A stretch of 64,000 bases of DNA. Origin: Impatiens glandulifera (Eukaryota > Streptophyta > Magnoliopsida > Ericales > Balsaminaceae). The position numbers and the translations under genes are program-made. Of this stretch, positions 11,742-22,818 are shown piece by piece (position 1 is the stretch's first letter; every line of letters starts with the position of its first letter). Location of the stretch: assembly GCF_907164915.1 (NCBI RefSeq), contig NC_061863.1, forward strand, positions 28,925,258 through 28,989,257, read 5' to 3'. A model generated the notes under the pieces. It searched no databases, was not told where the DNA came from, and was given only the letters and a program-made list of their open reading frames with translations.

Positions 11742-12745
11742 TAGTTAGACGTGGGGCGTCTAATGTGTGGTTACGTCTAATGTGTGGTTAGACGTGGGGC
11801 GTCTAATGCACAGTTCAAAGTCAACGCACGCGAGAAACATCAACGCACGTAGTTAGACCCGTATAACATGCACACAGTTAGACGAGTAGTCTAACATGCA
11901 CAAAGTTAGACGTACAGTCTAATACCATTAGACTTGGTGGTCTAATGGGATGTAAAGTTAGACTTGGCAGTCTAACTCCTTCAGATTAGTCTAAAGTGAT
12001 GTAAAGTTAGACTTAGAAGTCTAACTCCATTAGACTTGGTGTCTAATGGGATGTAAAGTTAGACTTGGCAGTCTAACTCCATTAGACTTGGCAGTCTAAC
12101 TCCATTAGACTTGGTGGTCTAATGGGATGTAAAGTTAGACTTGACAGTCTAACTCCTTCAGATTAGTCTGAAGTGATGTAAAGATAGACTTGGAAGTCTA
12201 ACTCCATCATTAGACTTAGTGGTCTAATGGGATGTAAAGTTAGACTTGGCAGTCTAACTCCTTCAGATTAGTCTGAAATGATGTAAAGTTAGACTTAGCA
12301 GTCTAACTCCATTAGACTTGATGTCTAATGGGATTTAAAGTTAGACTTGCAAGTCTAACTCCTTCAGATTAGTCTGAAGTGATATGTAAAGTTAGACTTT
12401 GCAGTCTAACTCCATAAGACTTGGTGTCTAATGGAATGTAAAGTTAGACTTGGTAGTCTAACTCCATTAGACTTGGAAGTCTAACTCATTAGACTTGGCA
12501 GTCTAACTCATTAGACTTAGCAGTCTAACTCCATTAGACTTGATGGTCTAATGGGATGTAAAGTTAGACTTGCATAGTCTAACTCCATTAGACTTGATGG
12601 TTTAATGGGATGTAAAGTTAGAATTGTCAATCTAACTCCATTAGACTTGGTGATCTAATGGGATGTAAAGTTAGACATGCAAGTCTAACTCCTTCAGATT
12701 AGTCTAAAGTGATATATAATTAGACTTGGCAGTCTAATGAAATAC
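11742..12745 (+). repeat. TTAGACTTGGCAGTCTAA-type palindrome array (5' LTR)
   Basis: About 1 kb of alternating inverted half-sites TTAGAC and GTCTAA around spacers such as TTGGCA, TTGGTG or GTGGG, joined by linkers CTCCA, CTCCTTCAG and GGGATGTAAAG. Composite units of about 50-80 bp recur. The half-sites are the same as in the LTR A/B arrays, but the spacers differ. Confidence 0.85.
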
Positions 12746-13652
12746 GTCTAATGCCTTGCTTCAGTAGTTGCTTGAAGTTAGTATCCGTCTACTCACAATC
12801 AACTAGCTTTTTACTACTCTCTATCCTGTGTAGTCTGACAGCTAGCTAATTATATCTAATGAATGAATGCCACGTAAGTAAATATTCTTCCCAATACTTG
12901 TTCTGTGCAGGACAATTATAGAAGAATATTTGGCCACTACCAGTATGGTACGACCACGTTCCATGTGCACAGTGCCTGTTGTACTTGTGTACTATGGGCT
13001 GCCTTCCAATGGAGGCTTGCCACGAGTCCAAAAGGAGGATTCAACCGTTGAAGCTATTCAAGAATATATTGCTGCCTAAAGACAACGGAGGGACAGTAAC
13101 AAAGTCGTAGAAAAATTACAAGACAGAAGCTGAAGCTCTCTCTCTCATTGAATCAACAGATTTCCAGAAGCTTGATTTCTTGAATCAACTTACTCTCTCT
13201 AGATATTTTATTCTCAAGTGTATTTGGTAAATCACTACGTGAAGTTGAGAGATAAGTTACTGGACTACTTGATAGTCATTAACAATGTGTTGTAAGTTGA
13301 ACAGAGGTTGTTCTGTTCAACAAAGTGTTAGCTAGCAAGCAACCTGTATTTGATTCGAAAGTATAGTGAATCCTTCCGGTGGTTAGAAGAATGGGTGACG
13401 TATGAGAGTTTGCTCTAAACATCCATAAACAAACTGCTGTGTTATTTACATTCTGTCATCTTTTCTTTCTTTCGTTCTTAGCTTCAAACCTGAGCAAACG
13501 TTTCCGCACTTGAATCATTCAAGAGTTTGCAAGGGTTTGTGAAGAATAGAAAGTGATATTAATCTCTAACAAGATTTCTGTCAAATTGTTTATCCGAAGC
13601 CGTCATCAATAGCCAAACCCCTGTCTCTATCGGTGCCGCCGATCCTTTCAAT

Positions 13653-13665
13653 TGGTATCAGATCC
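13653..13665 (+). promoter_or_regulatory. Primer-binding site, initiator tRNA-Met
   Basis: TGGTATCAGATCC, two bases after the LTR end. Plant copia elements typically have TGGTATCAGAGC, complementary to the 3' end of initiator tRNA-Met; here the match breaks after TGGTATCAGA. Confidence 0.85.
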
Positions 13666-13699
13666 CTGCTTCTATTCTCAAGCATCAAGAATCTGAAGC

Positions 13700-15112
13700 A
13701 TTTCTATCATCAACGAGATCCCTATTCTGTCAAGGGACAACTGTGAATATTGGATGATGAGATTGCAAGCTCACTTGGCTGTTCTTGATTGTGATATGTG
13801 AAACGTCATTACTGATGACCCCATACAGATTTCAAAGCCAAGATGTGAGTGGACTACTGAAGATAAGATGACCAACAATCTGGACAATGTGGCCAAAAAT
13901 ATTCTGTATCAATCGATCAACATGAACATATTTTGTGAGATCAAGTCCTACTCCTATGCTAAAGAAATCTGGGAGAAGCTGATTCAGATCCATGGCCTAA
14001 AAGTTTAAACGAAGAAGAATCGAAAGGAACAAATGGTCCTTGTGAGCTTTGAAAGTAAATCCAAATGGGCCGATAGCACCTTAGAGGATTCATCTGGAGA
14101 AAGCGATAACGAAGTCGTCACATCCTTGATGGCAGATGAGGAATTTAAGGTATTTGACTTCTCTTCAAAAAGCTTTACTCGAGATGATTTAACTTCTGCA
14201 CTCAATGAAATGGCCAGTGAGTACAAGAAGTTATCAAACTCATTTAATGAAATGAAACAAAAATATGAACTTGATAACTCTTCTTCATCTCAAGTTTTTG
14301 AACCAAAATTTTCTGAACCAAATTTTTTTGAAAACAACGTAACTGAGATCTCATCTGAGAATGTGATGCTTAAAGAAAAGATTGAGGTCCTATTTTCTGA
14401 AAATAGACGGTTGAAGTATGTGTTCAGTTCATGGACAAAATCTGGAGACGCTGTTAGACAACAAATTCATATGCTAAGGCCTAACGGATGCAAATCCACT
14501 TTAGGATTTGACAACAATGACCCATACTAGTCCTGTAAAAAGTTAAACCCAGAAACTAACAAGTTTAAGTCTACAAACTTTGTCAAAGGGAGCTTAACAG
14601 ATAATGGAACTAACTTAAGCTGTGAGAAGCTAACCTTGTAGTATGACCTTATTTATGCTCCGTCGACTGTTAGCTGGCTGAAATGTAAGAAGAAAACAAC
14701 CAGCAAGTCTGGCATATTAAAACCTGACAGGAAGTCAAGGAGTTTTAAACAAAAACCATCCTATAAGGTTAAGGGAATAACTGCTAGTAGAAAGGCGTCT
14801 GCTAAGCCTAAATCATACGCACCTATCACAACGCAACATGAGAAATCCATAAAATAATCAAAATATGGATTCCCAAGGGACTAATAAGCCATGGACCCAA
14901 AGAAAAATGGGTACCAGATTCGTTATTGTCTTTGAATGTAGGTAAAAAAGGAAAGTAGCTTGGAAGAGCCAAACGACATCTGGACAACAGGCTTCTTGGA
15001 CATAGCATATGACAATCAACAACCTGAAGTGGCTGGCATCTTCTTAAAGCCACTTCTCGAGTCTAAGTTTTCTTACCTTAGAAATAATTTTAGGATTGTA
15101 AGTTTACAATAA
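13700..15112 (+). pseudogene. Copia gag with residual pol tail
   Basis: The frame starts at 13700 with ATT where the minus-strand relative (35768) has ATG, and continues SIINEIPILS, then NCEYWMMR, typical of the Gag/UBN2-type N terminus of plant copia elements. TGA at 13799-13801 replaces a Trp codon, and another stop lies near 14008. An open stretch follows (14033-14530), with acidic Ser-rich sequence, VFDFSSKSFTRDDLTSALNE, and a heptad-like region (ENVMLKEKIEVLFSENRRLK). The zinc knuckle expected between these parts is missing. Near 14945-14990 the sequence jumps to the Pol C terminus (KPLLESKFSYLRNNFRIVSL, stop at 15110-15112). Protease, integrase, RT and RNase H are deleted. Confidence 0.85.
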
Positions 15113-15171
15113 TGTCTAGATTATGCTTAAATAATGAACTCACCTAGTTTTATAATTTAGCTTAAATAATC

Positions 15172-15397
15172 AAAAATGGAAAAATTATTGGGTTAAGATT
15201 TTAATGTTTAAAATGGTTTTGATAATTTAGCTTAAATAATCAAAAAGGGATAAATTGTTGGGTTAAGATTTTTAATATTTAAACTGATTTTGATAATTTA
15301 GCTTAAATAATCAAAAAGGGATAAATTGTTGGGTTAAGATTTTTAATGTTTAAACTAGTTTTGATAATTTAGTTTAAATAATTAAAAAAGGAAAAAT
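15172..15397 (+). repeat. 71-bp tandem units carrying polypurine tract plus LTR start
   Basis: LTR-start motifs (TATTGGG or TGTTGGG, then TTAAG) fall at 15186, 15256, 15327 and 15398, at 70-71 bp spacing. Each is preceded by a purine-rich tract such as AAAAAGGGATAAAT or AAAAAAGGAAAAAT. The 5' LTR has only two such units (11395 and 11466). Each unit thus repeats a complete polypurine-tract/LTR junction. Confidence 0.8.
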
Positions 15398-17540
15398 TGT
15401 TGGGTTAAGATTTTTAATTGATTTAAAATAACTTAACAATTTTGATTTGATATTGATGAAATGGTTTTGGATAATAAATGGATAAAATTAAGTTCAATAA
15501 CTGTTAGTCATATCAAATATATATAAATAAATATTTAGATATCAACATCTTAAGGGGTGAAGTGTCAAACATGCCCGCATGTAATATAGGTGACCTGAGT
15601 TCGAATCTCACCAGGTGCAGAATTAATAATTAGAGTTTTGTTAATTTGCAGGCACAACTCAAAGTCAACACATAGTTAGACATGGGGCATCTAATGTGTG
15701 GTTAGACGTGGCGTCTAATGTGTCGTTAGACGTGGGGCGTCTAGTGCACAACTCAAAGTCAACGCGCGCGAGAAAAAAGTCAACGCACGTAGTTAGGCGT
15801 GCAGTCTAACAGGCACGTAGTTAGACGTGTAGTCTAACAGGCACGAAGTTAGACGTGCAGTCTAACAGGCACGAAGTTAGATGTGCAGTCTAACTCCATT
15901 AGAGTTGGTGTCTAATGGGATGTAAAGTTAGACTTGGAAGTCTAACTCCTTCAAATTAGTCTGAAGTGATGTAAAGTTAGACTTGGCAATCTAACTCCAT
16001 TAGACTTGGTGTCTAATGGGATGTAAAGTTAGACTTGGCAGTCTAACTCCATTAGACTTGGTCGTCTAATGGGATGTAAAGTTAGACTTGGTAGTCTAAC
16101 TCCTTTAGATTATTCTGAAGTGAAGTAAAGTTAGACTTGGCAGTCTAACTCTTTCAGATTAGTCTGAAGTGATGTAAAGTTAGACTTCGCAGTCTAACTC
16201 CATTAGACTTGGTGTCTAATGGGATGTAAAGTTAGACTTGCAAGTCTAACTCCTTCAGATTAGTCTGAAGTGATATGTAAAGTTAGACTTGGCAGTCTAA
16301 CTCCATTAGACTTGGTGTCTAATAAGATGTAAAGTTAGACTTAGCAGTCTAAGTCCATTAGACTTGGTAGTCTAATGGGATGTAAAGTTAGACTTGCAAG
16401 TCTAACTCCTTCAAATTAATCTGAAGTGATATGTAAAGTTAGACTTGGGAGTCTAACTCCATTAGACTTGATGGTCTAATGGGATGTAAAGTTAGACTTG
16501 GCAGTCTAACTCCATTAGACTTGGTGGTCTAATGGAATGCAAAGTTAGACGTGCAAGTCTAACTCCTTCAGATTAGTCTGAAGTGATATATAATTACACT
16601 TGGTCGTCTTATGAAATATGTCTAATGCCTTGCTTCAGTAGTTGCTTGAAGTTAGCATCCGTTTACCCACAATCAACTAGCTGTCTACTACCCTCTCTCT
16701 TGTGTACTCTCTCCTGTGTAGTCTGATAGCCAGCTAATTGTATCCAATGAATGAATGCCACGTAAGTAAATATTCTTCCCACTACTTGTTCTGTGCAGGA
16801 CAATCACAAAAGAATATTTGGCCACTACCAGTATGGTACGACCACGTTCCATGTGCACAATGCCTGCTGTACTTGTGTACTATGGGCGGCCTTCCAATGG
16901 ACGCTTGCCACATGTCCAAAAGGAGGATTCGAACGTTGAAGTTTTTCAAGAATATATTGCTGCCTAAAGACAACGGATGGACAACAACAAAGTCGCAGAA
17001 AAATTACAAGACATAAGCTGAAGCTCTCTCTCTCATTGAATCATCAAATTTCCAGAAGCTTGATTTCTTGAATCAACTTACTCTCTCTATAGATATTTTA
17101 TTCTCAAATGTATTTTGTAAATCACTACGTAAAATTGAGAGATAAGTTACTGAACTATTTGATAGTCATTAACAGTGTATTGTAAGTTGAACAGAGGTAG
17201 TTCTGTTCAACAGAGTGTTAGCTAGCCAGCAAGCTGTATTTGATTCGAAAGTATAATGAATCCTTCCGGTGGTTGGAAGAAGGGGTGATGTTGGAGAGTT
17301 TGCTCTGAACATCCATAAACAAACTGCTGTGTTATTTACATTCTGTCATCTTCTCCTTCTTTAGTTCTTAGCTTCAAACCTGAGCAAACATTTTCGCACT
17401 TGAATCGTTCAAGAGTTTGCAAGGGTTTTTGAAGAATGGAAAGTGATATTAATCCTTAACAGGATTTCTATCAAATCGTTTATTCGAAGCTGTCATCAAT
17501 AGCTAGACCCCTGTCTTTATCGGTGCTGCTGATCCTATTT
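15186..17540 (+). mobile_element. 3' LTR of the copia element
   Basis: It has the same order of parts as the 5' LTR: start repeats (four units here), tRNA-Gly-like block (15554-15619), array (15675-16620), stem-loop GTTGAACAGA/TCTGTTCAAC (17186-17211), shared GGTGATGT...ACATCCATAAA motif (17282-17320), ending GATCCTATTT before GATTA. About 100 bp longer than the 5' LTR, mainly from the extra start units. Confidence 0.85.
15675..16620 (+). repeat. TTAGAC/GTCTAA palindrome array (3' LTR)
   Basis: The same array type as at 11742-12745, but with a different number and order of units, showing expansion, contraction or conversion of repeats since insertion. Confidence 0.85.
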
Positions 17541-17545
17541 GATTA
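17541..17545. repeat. Target-site duplication GATTA (right)
   Basis: Exact partner of 11390-11394. Confidence 0.85.
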
Positions 17546-20500
17546 CCATTGAGGCTGAGCCAATAAGCATTGGAAAAGGTTTTTGAGTTAGATAATTTTT
17601 TTGTCTTAACTAAGAAGTTCAAGACAAGCCACATGTACATGCAATACTCGATGGAACGTCGTTGGCACTAAAACGTACCGTCCGATTTAGGGATTATTGT
17701 CAATAAAAGTTAACTAAGAAAATCTATCCAATGTTATATAATTCACATTAATGTCACACCTAGCTTAAGTTCGGTCCAGGATTGAAACTAGTGTACTTGC
17801 GTCGTGTTGTCGGACAACGTAAACCACCTTAGCCGTCAAATGGAGACTCGGGATTGGTGCCATTCTATTAGGCTATGTCTTGGATTTCCAACACAAGGAA
17901 GCAATCCAATTTTGAAACATTGAGTTTGATCCTTTTTTGGATTCATCGTCTTGTATCATCAATTTCTTGTGGCTAAGAGATTTAATTTGAAACATGACTC
18001 AAACAAATCTTATAGATGACATTTCATGTTTTCGAAAACATTCAAGCTCATCCAAGACCATCAAGTGTAGACGTCTAAGTAGATTTGTGATCATTTTTTA
18101 ATAAAAAATATTTTTTTGATCGACGAGTTTGAAAAAATCTGGGACGCTCTTTTTAAAAAATATTTTGAAAACATGAGGGGAATTAATTTTATGGTTTGAA
18201 AAGTTTAAGTTTATAAAATGAGGCTTTGTAGACAACACCATAACTTACCATCCCATCGAATCTGGAAGAGATTGGGAGTTTTAATTGGAAGTATTTTATA
18301 AGCTTATTTTAAGTTTTTCGATATTAATTAACCTCACGATTAGAGAGTCGCCAACTAATTTCACGACTAGTGAGTTCGCCGTTTGGTTACGTGTAGGTAA
18401 AGATTTTTTAGACGCTATGTCCCACAACGCCCATAAGGTCTCAATTAATTAATTTTGGCCGTTCTTTTAAATTCCTTGCGTTTTACGATTTAGAATTTTC
18501 CATTTTTATATTATAAGGGTTTGCATTAGATAAAAATACAGTAATAAACAAGAAAAACCTAAGAAAATAATCTTAATAATCAAAATTAAGCAAATTATTG
18601 ATCAAAATTTAATTGTCTTATTTTTAAGAACTTTTTTGAACTGAATATTATAAAGGCCCAAATTTTATTTTTTTATTTTTTTGGGTTTTAAATAATTGTA
18701 GTTTATGAAAAAAAAGTCCCAAGTCTAAAAATAATCCCAAGTCTAAGTTAGGACTAGGTTCAATTTTAGTTAAGGGTTTAATTTTAAAATTTATTCTAAC
18801 TTAGGATCAAGCAAGTCTCAAACTTGTAACTAAGCAAATAAAAAAAGTCAACCAAACAACCCTAAGTCTAATAAAAAGCATAAAATAAAAAAATAAATAA
18901 AAATTGACTACGGCTAAGCCTCCACGGTCGAAGACTTATCCCTCGGTCAAGAATTGGACCCAGCTCGGTCGGATGCAGCCAACATCGGTCGCTAAGTGCA
19001 ACAAGCATCGGTCTTTGGTCAGTAGCAACAGTCCTCAGTCACCAAATATGAGAATAGTCAGTCTTCGGTCAGTAGTAGCAATTCTCGGTCGATAATTGCA
19101 GCAAGCGTCGGTACTCGGTCAGCGGTAGAAAACAAAAGTAATGTTCGATCGCGAGGTGCAACAAGTGTCGGTCTCTGATCAGTAGCGGTAATCCTCAGTC
19201 GCCAAGTGCAGCAAGCGTCGTAATAAATAAATTAAAATCCTAAGGGATGTCTAAAGGAGCTGGGTGCGACAAAAGGTTAACCAGGACGAAGTTTTCTCAG
19301 TCAGGTAAAGGGTCTTGGGTCCAGTTTGAAGGATTTAAGCGTTAGTAAAACTAGCACAGGCGTAGAGCCATTCTAGTTTTCTCGGCCTTGTGTGCACAAC
19401 ATCGTCCAAAAGTGCTGGAAGCATTGAGAAGACGTCGACTTCTGCATGTAGAGAAACTCCTTAGTCGGATGGTACCCGCGTACATTCTAGGGTGCATATT
19501 TCTCGGTCGGGTTGCACCCGGGTACATTCTAGGGGGCTAATTTCTCTGGTCATAAGCGTCACTACTCGGCAGAAACCCACTGGTTTTCTTTTGTTAGACA
19601 TGCTCTCAATTATTTAACTAAATTGTGATCCAAATGGATCCTTGATAAAATGAAATTTTCTAACTATGTTCTTAACACATTAATAAACACATATAAACAG
19701 TAAAATCTTTGATCTAACATCATAAAATATAAAAAAAATTAAACAAATCAAAGCAGATTGTTCTTCCTTTTTAGCTTTTAAGTTTTTTTTTTGAAATGGT
19801 CAATTCAGGGCCAATTTTGTTTTTCTTTTATACCCTAAGTTAGAATACTTTAATTTTATATTTTATTTATGTTTTACTTAATTTTTTTTAATATTACATT
19901 CTGTACAAATGAAAGTGAAAAGAAATTAAGGCAAAACAGAAGACTATTATAAAATCAGGAAAACATTAATTCTATGTTATAGGCAAATTAAAATATAAAT
20001 AAAAACAAATAAAAGGGATCAAGGGAGTTTACAAAGGGCCTTCTTCTTAAATCTTGCAAGAGGGATGAAAACTCTAAGCAAGAAACTTGTGACACAACTA
20101 CACTAGTTCGTGCTCTTGCTTAACTTTAGAAAGTAGACAGTTTTGTGGAGAAATAGAAAGGGCAGCCTAGGGGCATTTGAGAGTCAAAAAGTGTGTCCTT
20201 TGCAAGGTGTTTAAGAGGGGGTATTTATAGGAAAACTATGAAACTCTAAGGCTCATTTAACACCCTAACGTCATGAGGAAAGGTCCTCACGACCTTGTTA
20301 AATTGTTTTTTTATTTAATTAAAATTGCCGAGTCTTTAGGAGATGTTCCTAATATTATGGCATGGAATTTTAATTAAAAAAACTGAGTCAATTCTCCCTT
20401 ATTTTCTTACTCACGGTTGAGAGAGACTTCAAGATTCTTCAACTCCCACCATCTTGAAAAGTCTGAGCGTGGTAATTGGGTGTTGACTTCGGTTGACTGA

Positions 20501-20969
20501 TCTCGAATAACCCAGTTTGACTCGATTTCCACACTTTTTCCTATATGAAAGCCTTTTACAAAAAATATCAAATAAAAATATTATATTCAAAATTTATAAT
20601 TTTTCGAACTAGTATTTGAACGTATTGGGTGTCTCGAATTCCGATTTTTATAAAAAATGATGTTTGGATGCATTAACAAGCCTTGAAATGATTGTTCTAT
20701 ACATTTTCCCAAAAGTAATATTATAATATAAATTCATTATTATCCAAAGCAGTTAATTTGATGGTGTAGGATCATCTAAATTCTGAATGTTTTCGAAATT
20801 TTGTGTTTGGACCGCTTTTAAAGGGTCAATTCTAGCCATATGTGTTTGGACCGCTTTTCACATCAGACCGATCATTGTTATTTTAATTCTAGGGTGTAAA
20901 AATGAAGTTTCTACAATTATGTACACCTTACACATGTTTAGTAACATAATTGACCTCGTTTAAACGTAG
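17546..20969. other. Relic repeat DNA, no gene seen
   Basis: No coding sequence is visible. Around 18316-18445, TTAGAGAGTCGCCAACTAAT, then GTTTGGTTACG and CGCTATGTCCCA, is typical of Gypsy (Tat/Ogre-like) LTRs and related to the relics at 9160-10400 and 23100-23680. A CGGTC-rich minisatellite (18925-19215) and a two-copy repeat of about 52 bp (GTACATTCTAGGG motifs, 19460-19560) follow. The rest is AT-rich and unassigned. Confidence 0.5.
18925..19215 (+). repeat. Degenerate CGGTC minisatellite
   Basis: About six degenerate units of roughly 45 bp built from TCGGTCAGTAGCA, CCTCAGTCGCCAA and GTGCAGCAAGCGTCGGT motifs. It leaves a 63-codon frame open (18904-19095) by chance. Confidence 0.6.
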
Positions 20970-21027
20970 GCTATAACCTTAAACATAAGTTTATGTTCGG
21001 ATTTATTCTAAAGTGTAATAATTTTTA
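20970..21027 (+). repeat. 58-bp direct repeat flanking solo LTR (left copy)
   Basis: It begins GCTATAACCTTAAAC and ends AATAATTTTTA. It recurs at 22762-22818 with three substitutions and one indel, directly against the other end of the solo LTR. Confidence 0.8.
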
Positions 21028-22761
21028 GATTAAGTTAAATAAAGAAAAGAGAAAATTAATTAAAAGAGAAATAATTAATTAACTTAAGAGAATAAGTCTT
21101 TTCAATACGACATTGTTTTAATGATGTAATCTGTACAAAACTAAGCTGGGTAATTTACATTTGTGTAGTACAAATCTAAAGGTGTAAGTCTCTTCAGACG
21201 CAGTCTGAAGAAAGCGCATATAGACGTCGTCTGAACTTCTTAGACGCGGTCTACAGAAGAAGCATAGTTAGACATTGTCTAAACTTCTTAAACGCGGTCT
21301 AAAGAAGAAGCGTAGTCAGACGTCGTCTGATCTTCTTAGACTTGATCTAAAAAAGAAGCGTAATCAGACATCATCTAAACTTCTTAGACATGGTCTAAAG
21401 AAGAAGCGTAGTTAGTCATCATCTGAACTTCTTAGACGCGGTCTAAAGAAGAAGCGTAGTCAAACATCGTTTGAACTTCTTAGACGCGGTCTAAAGAAGA
21501 AGCATAGTCAAACGTCGTCTAATGTTCTTAGACGTGGTCTAAAGAAGAAGCATAATCAAACGTTGTCTGAACTTCTTAGACGCGGTCTAAAGAAGAAGCA
21601 TAGTCAGACGTCGTCTGAACTTCTTAGACACGGTCTAAAGAAGAAGCGTAGTCAAACGTCGTCTGAACTTCTTAGACACGGTCTAAAGAAGAAGCATAGT
21701 TAGATGTCGTCTTATCTTCTTAGACGCTGTCTAAAAAAGAAGCGTAGTCAGATGTTGTCTGAACTTCTTAGACGTGGTCTAAAGAAGAAGCATAGTCAGA
21801 CGTCGTCTGAACTTCTGAGATGCGATCCAAAGAAGAAGCGTAGTTAGACGTCATCTGATCTTCTTAGATGCGGTCTAAAGAAGAAGCATACTCAAACGTC
21901 GTTTAACTTCAGCAGTCGTCTAAAGAGGCATCTGATCAGACAACTGAACACGGTTATATCAAGTGCCACATATTCAATATTCTAGCACACATTCTATACA
22001 GTCCCGTACACCACAATCTCATGAATATTCCATAGTAAAATCTGATACGCCCACGATCAAACACATATTCTCTGTTGTATCAGCTCGTACACCAGACATA
22101 TATCCAACGGATTGCTGACACGTTTCAAAGAAGAAGATTCGACTGTTGATCCTTTTCAAGTATAAATGGTGACCCAAGGACAATGGACAAATCCACTAGC
22201 TACCTTCTCTCTCTTGCGCACTTACATTCTTGTATTCTTGCTCACTCACTGAACAATCTGTACGAATCAAGAATATCTAAAGCGTTGTGCTTACATATTT
22301 CCAAGAGTACTCTATAATTCATTCACTGTTCATTCTGTGTGAAACTTCATTGTTATAAGTTGAACAAAGGTTGTTCTGTTCAACAGAGAGTTAGCTAGAA
22401 GTTCAGAAGAAGACGGGTGTTAAGTCTTGTATTTTTCTGACTGGGTTTGTGCAGTCACTATGTAAATCAAAGTTTTCTAGTGAATATCCTTTCTGTTGAG
22501 TACGAAGGGGTGACGTAGGAGTTTTATCTCCGAACATCCATAAAACTCATCGTGTTCTTTATTTTATGTCGCTTGTATTCATTAATCTGACGCTTCAAAT
22601 CCAACAAACTGTTCCGCACTTGAATTCCTTCAAGAGGTTGTGAAGATTTGTGAAGAATAGAAACAAATCCTAATCCCTCACAGGATTAACATCGAAGTGA
22701 AATTTATAAGCTGCTAATTATAGTCAGACCCCCGTCCCTATAGCCGACACCGTTTATAACA
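21024..22761 (+). mobile_element. Solo LTR (family A/B)
   Basis: It matches the minus-strand LTR at 3244-4606: a start region (TTTAGATTAAGTTAAATA for TGTTAGATAAGTTAAATA), a run AAAATTAATTAAAAGAGAAA, the palindrome array, the stem GTTGAACA/TGTTCAAC (22359-22384), the shared GGGGTGACGTAGGAG...CATCCATAAA motif (22507-22544), and an end region ACAAATCCTAATCCCTCACA through CCGACACCG. It ends ...ATAACA at 22761. There is no PBS or polypurine tract and no interior, so it is a solo LTR. The TG start is mutated. About 1.74 kb against 1.36 kb for copy A, mostly because the array is larger. Confidence 0.8.
21195..21920 (+). repeat. TTAGACG/CGTCTAA array in the solo LTR
   Basis: About fifteen units of 48 bp, each with a (T/C)AGACGTCGTCTGA palindrome and CTTCTTAGACGCGGTCTAAA, joined by GAAGAAGCGTAGT. 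Several units have lost CpGs (GACATCATCT, GACGTTGTCT), as expected from deamination of methylated DNA. Confidence 0.85.
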
Positions 22762-22818
22762 GCTATAACCTTAAACGTAAGTTTATGTTCAGATTTATTT
22801 AAAGTGTTATAATTTTTA
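22762..22818 (+). repeat. 58-bp direct repeat flanking solo LTR (right copy)
   Basis: Partner of 20970-21027, starting with the same GCTATAACCTTAAAC at the base after the LTR end. Confidence 0.8.

Larger units (their letters stand above)
11395..13650 (+). mobile_element. 5' LTR of the copia element
   Basis: It starts TGTTGGGTTAAG and ends GATCCTTTCA, about 2.26 kb. Order inside: two copies of a 71-bp start repeat, a tRNA-Gly-like block (11623-11688), a long TTAGAC/GTCTAA array (11742-12745), a unique region with a perfect 10-bp stem-loop (GTTGAACAGA/TCTGTTCAAC, 13296-13321), the shared GTGACGTA...ACATCCATAAA motif (13394-13429), and a terminal region. The 3' LTR has the same order. Short open frames inside are not genes. 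Confidence 0.85.
11395..17540 (+). mobile_element. Copia LTR retrotransposon, internally deleted, with target-site duplication
   Basis: A full insertion of about 6.15 kb: 5' LTR, tRNA-Met primer-binding site, Gag remnant, the last codons of Pol, polypurine tracts, 3' LTR. It is bounded by an exact 5-bp duplication GATTA at 11390-11394 and 17541-17545. Most of Pol (protease, integrase, reverse transcriptase, RNase H) is missing, so the copy is non-autonomous. The last two bases of the 3' LTR are TT where the family has CA, which fits decay after insertion. The two LTRs differ by many substitutions and indels, so the insertion is not recent. Confidence 0.9.

Noticed and set aside
11742..12745. 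Regular palindromic repeats resembling a CRISPR array
   Set aside because: Spacers are themselves repeats, unit length varies, no cas genes, the genome is a plant, and the array lies inside an LTR.
18904..19095. 63-codon plus frame
   Set aside because: Runs through a CGGTC minisatellite and has no recognisable motif.
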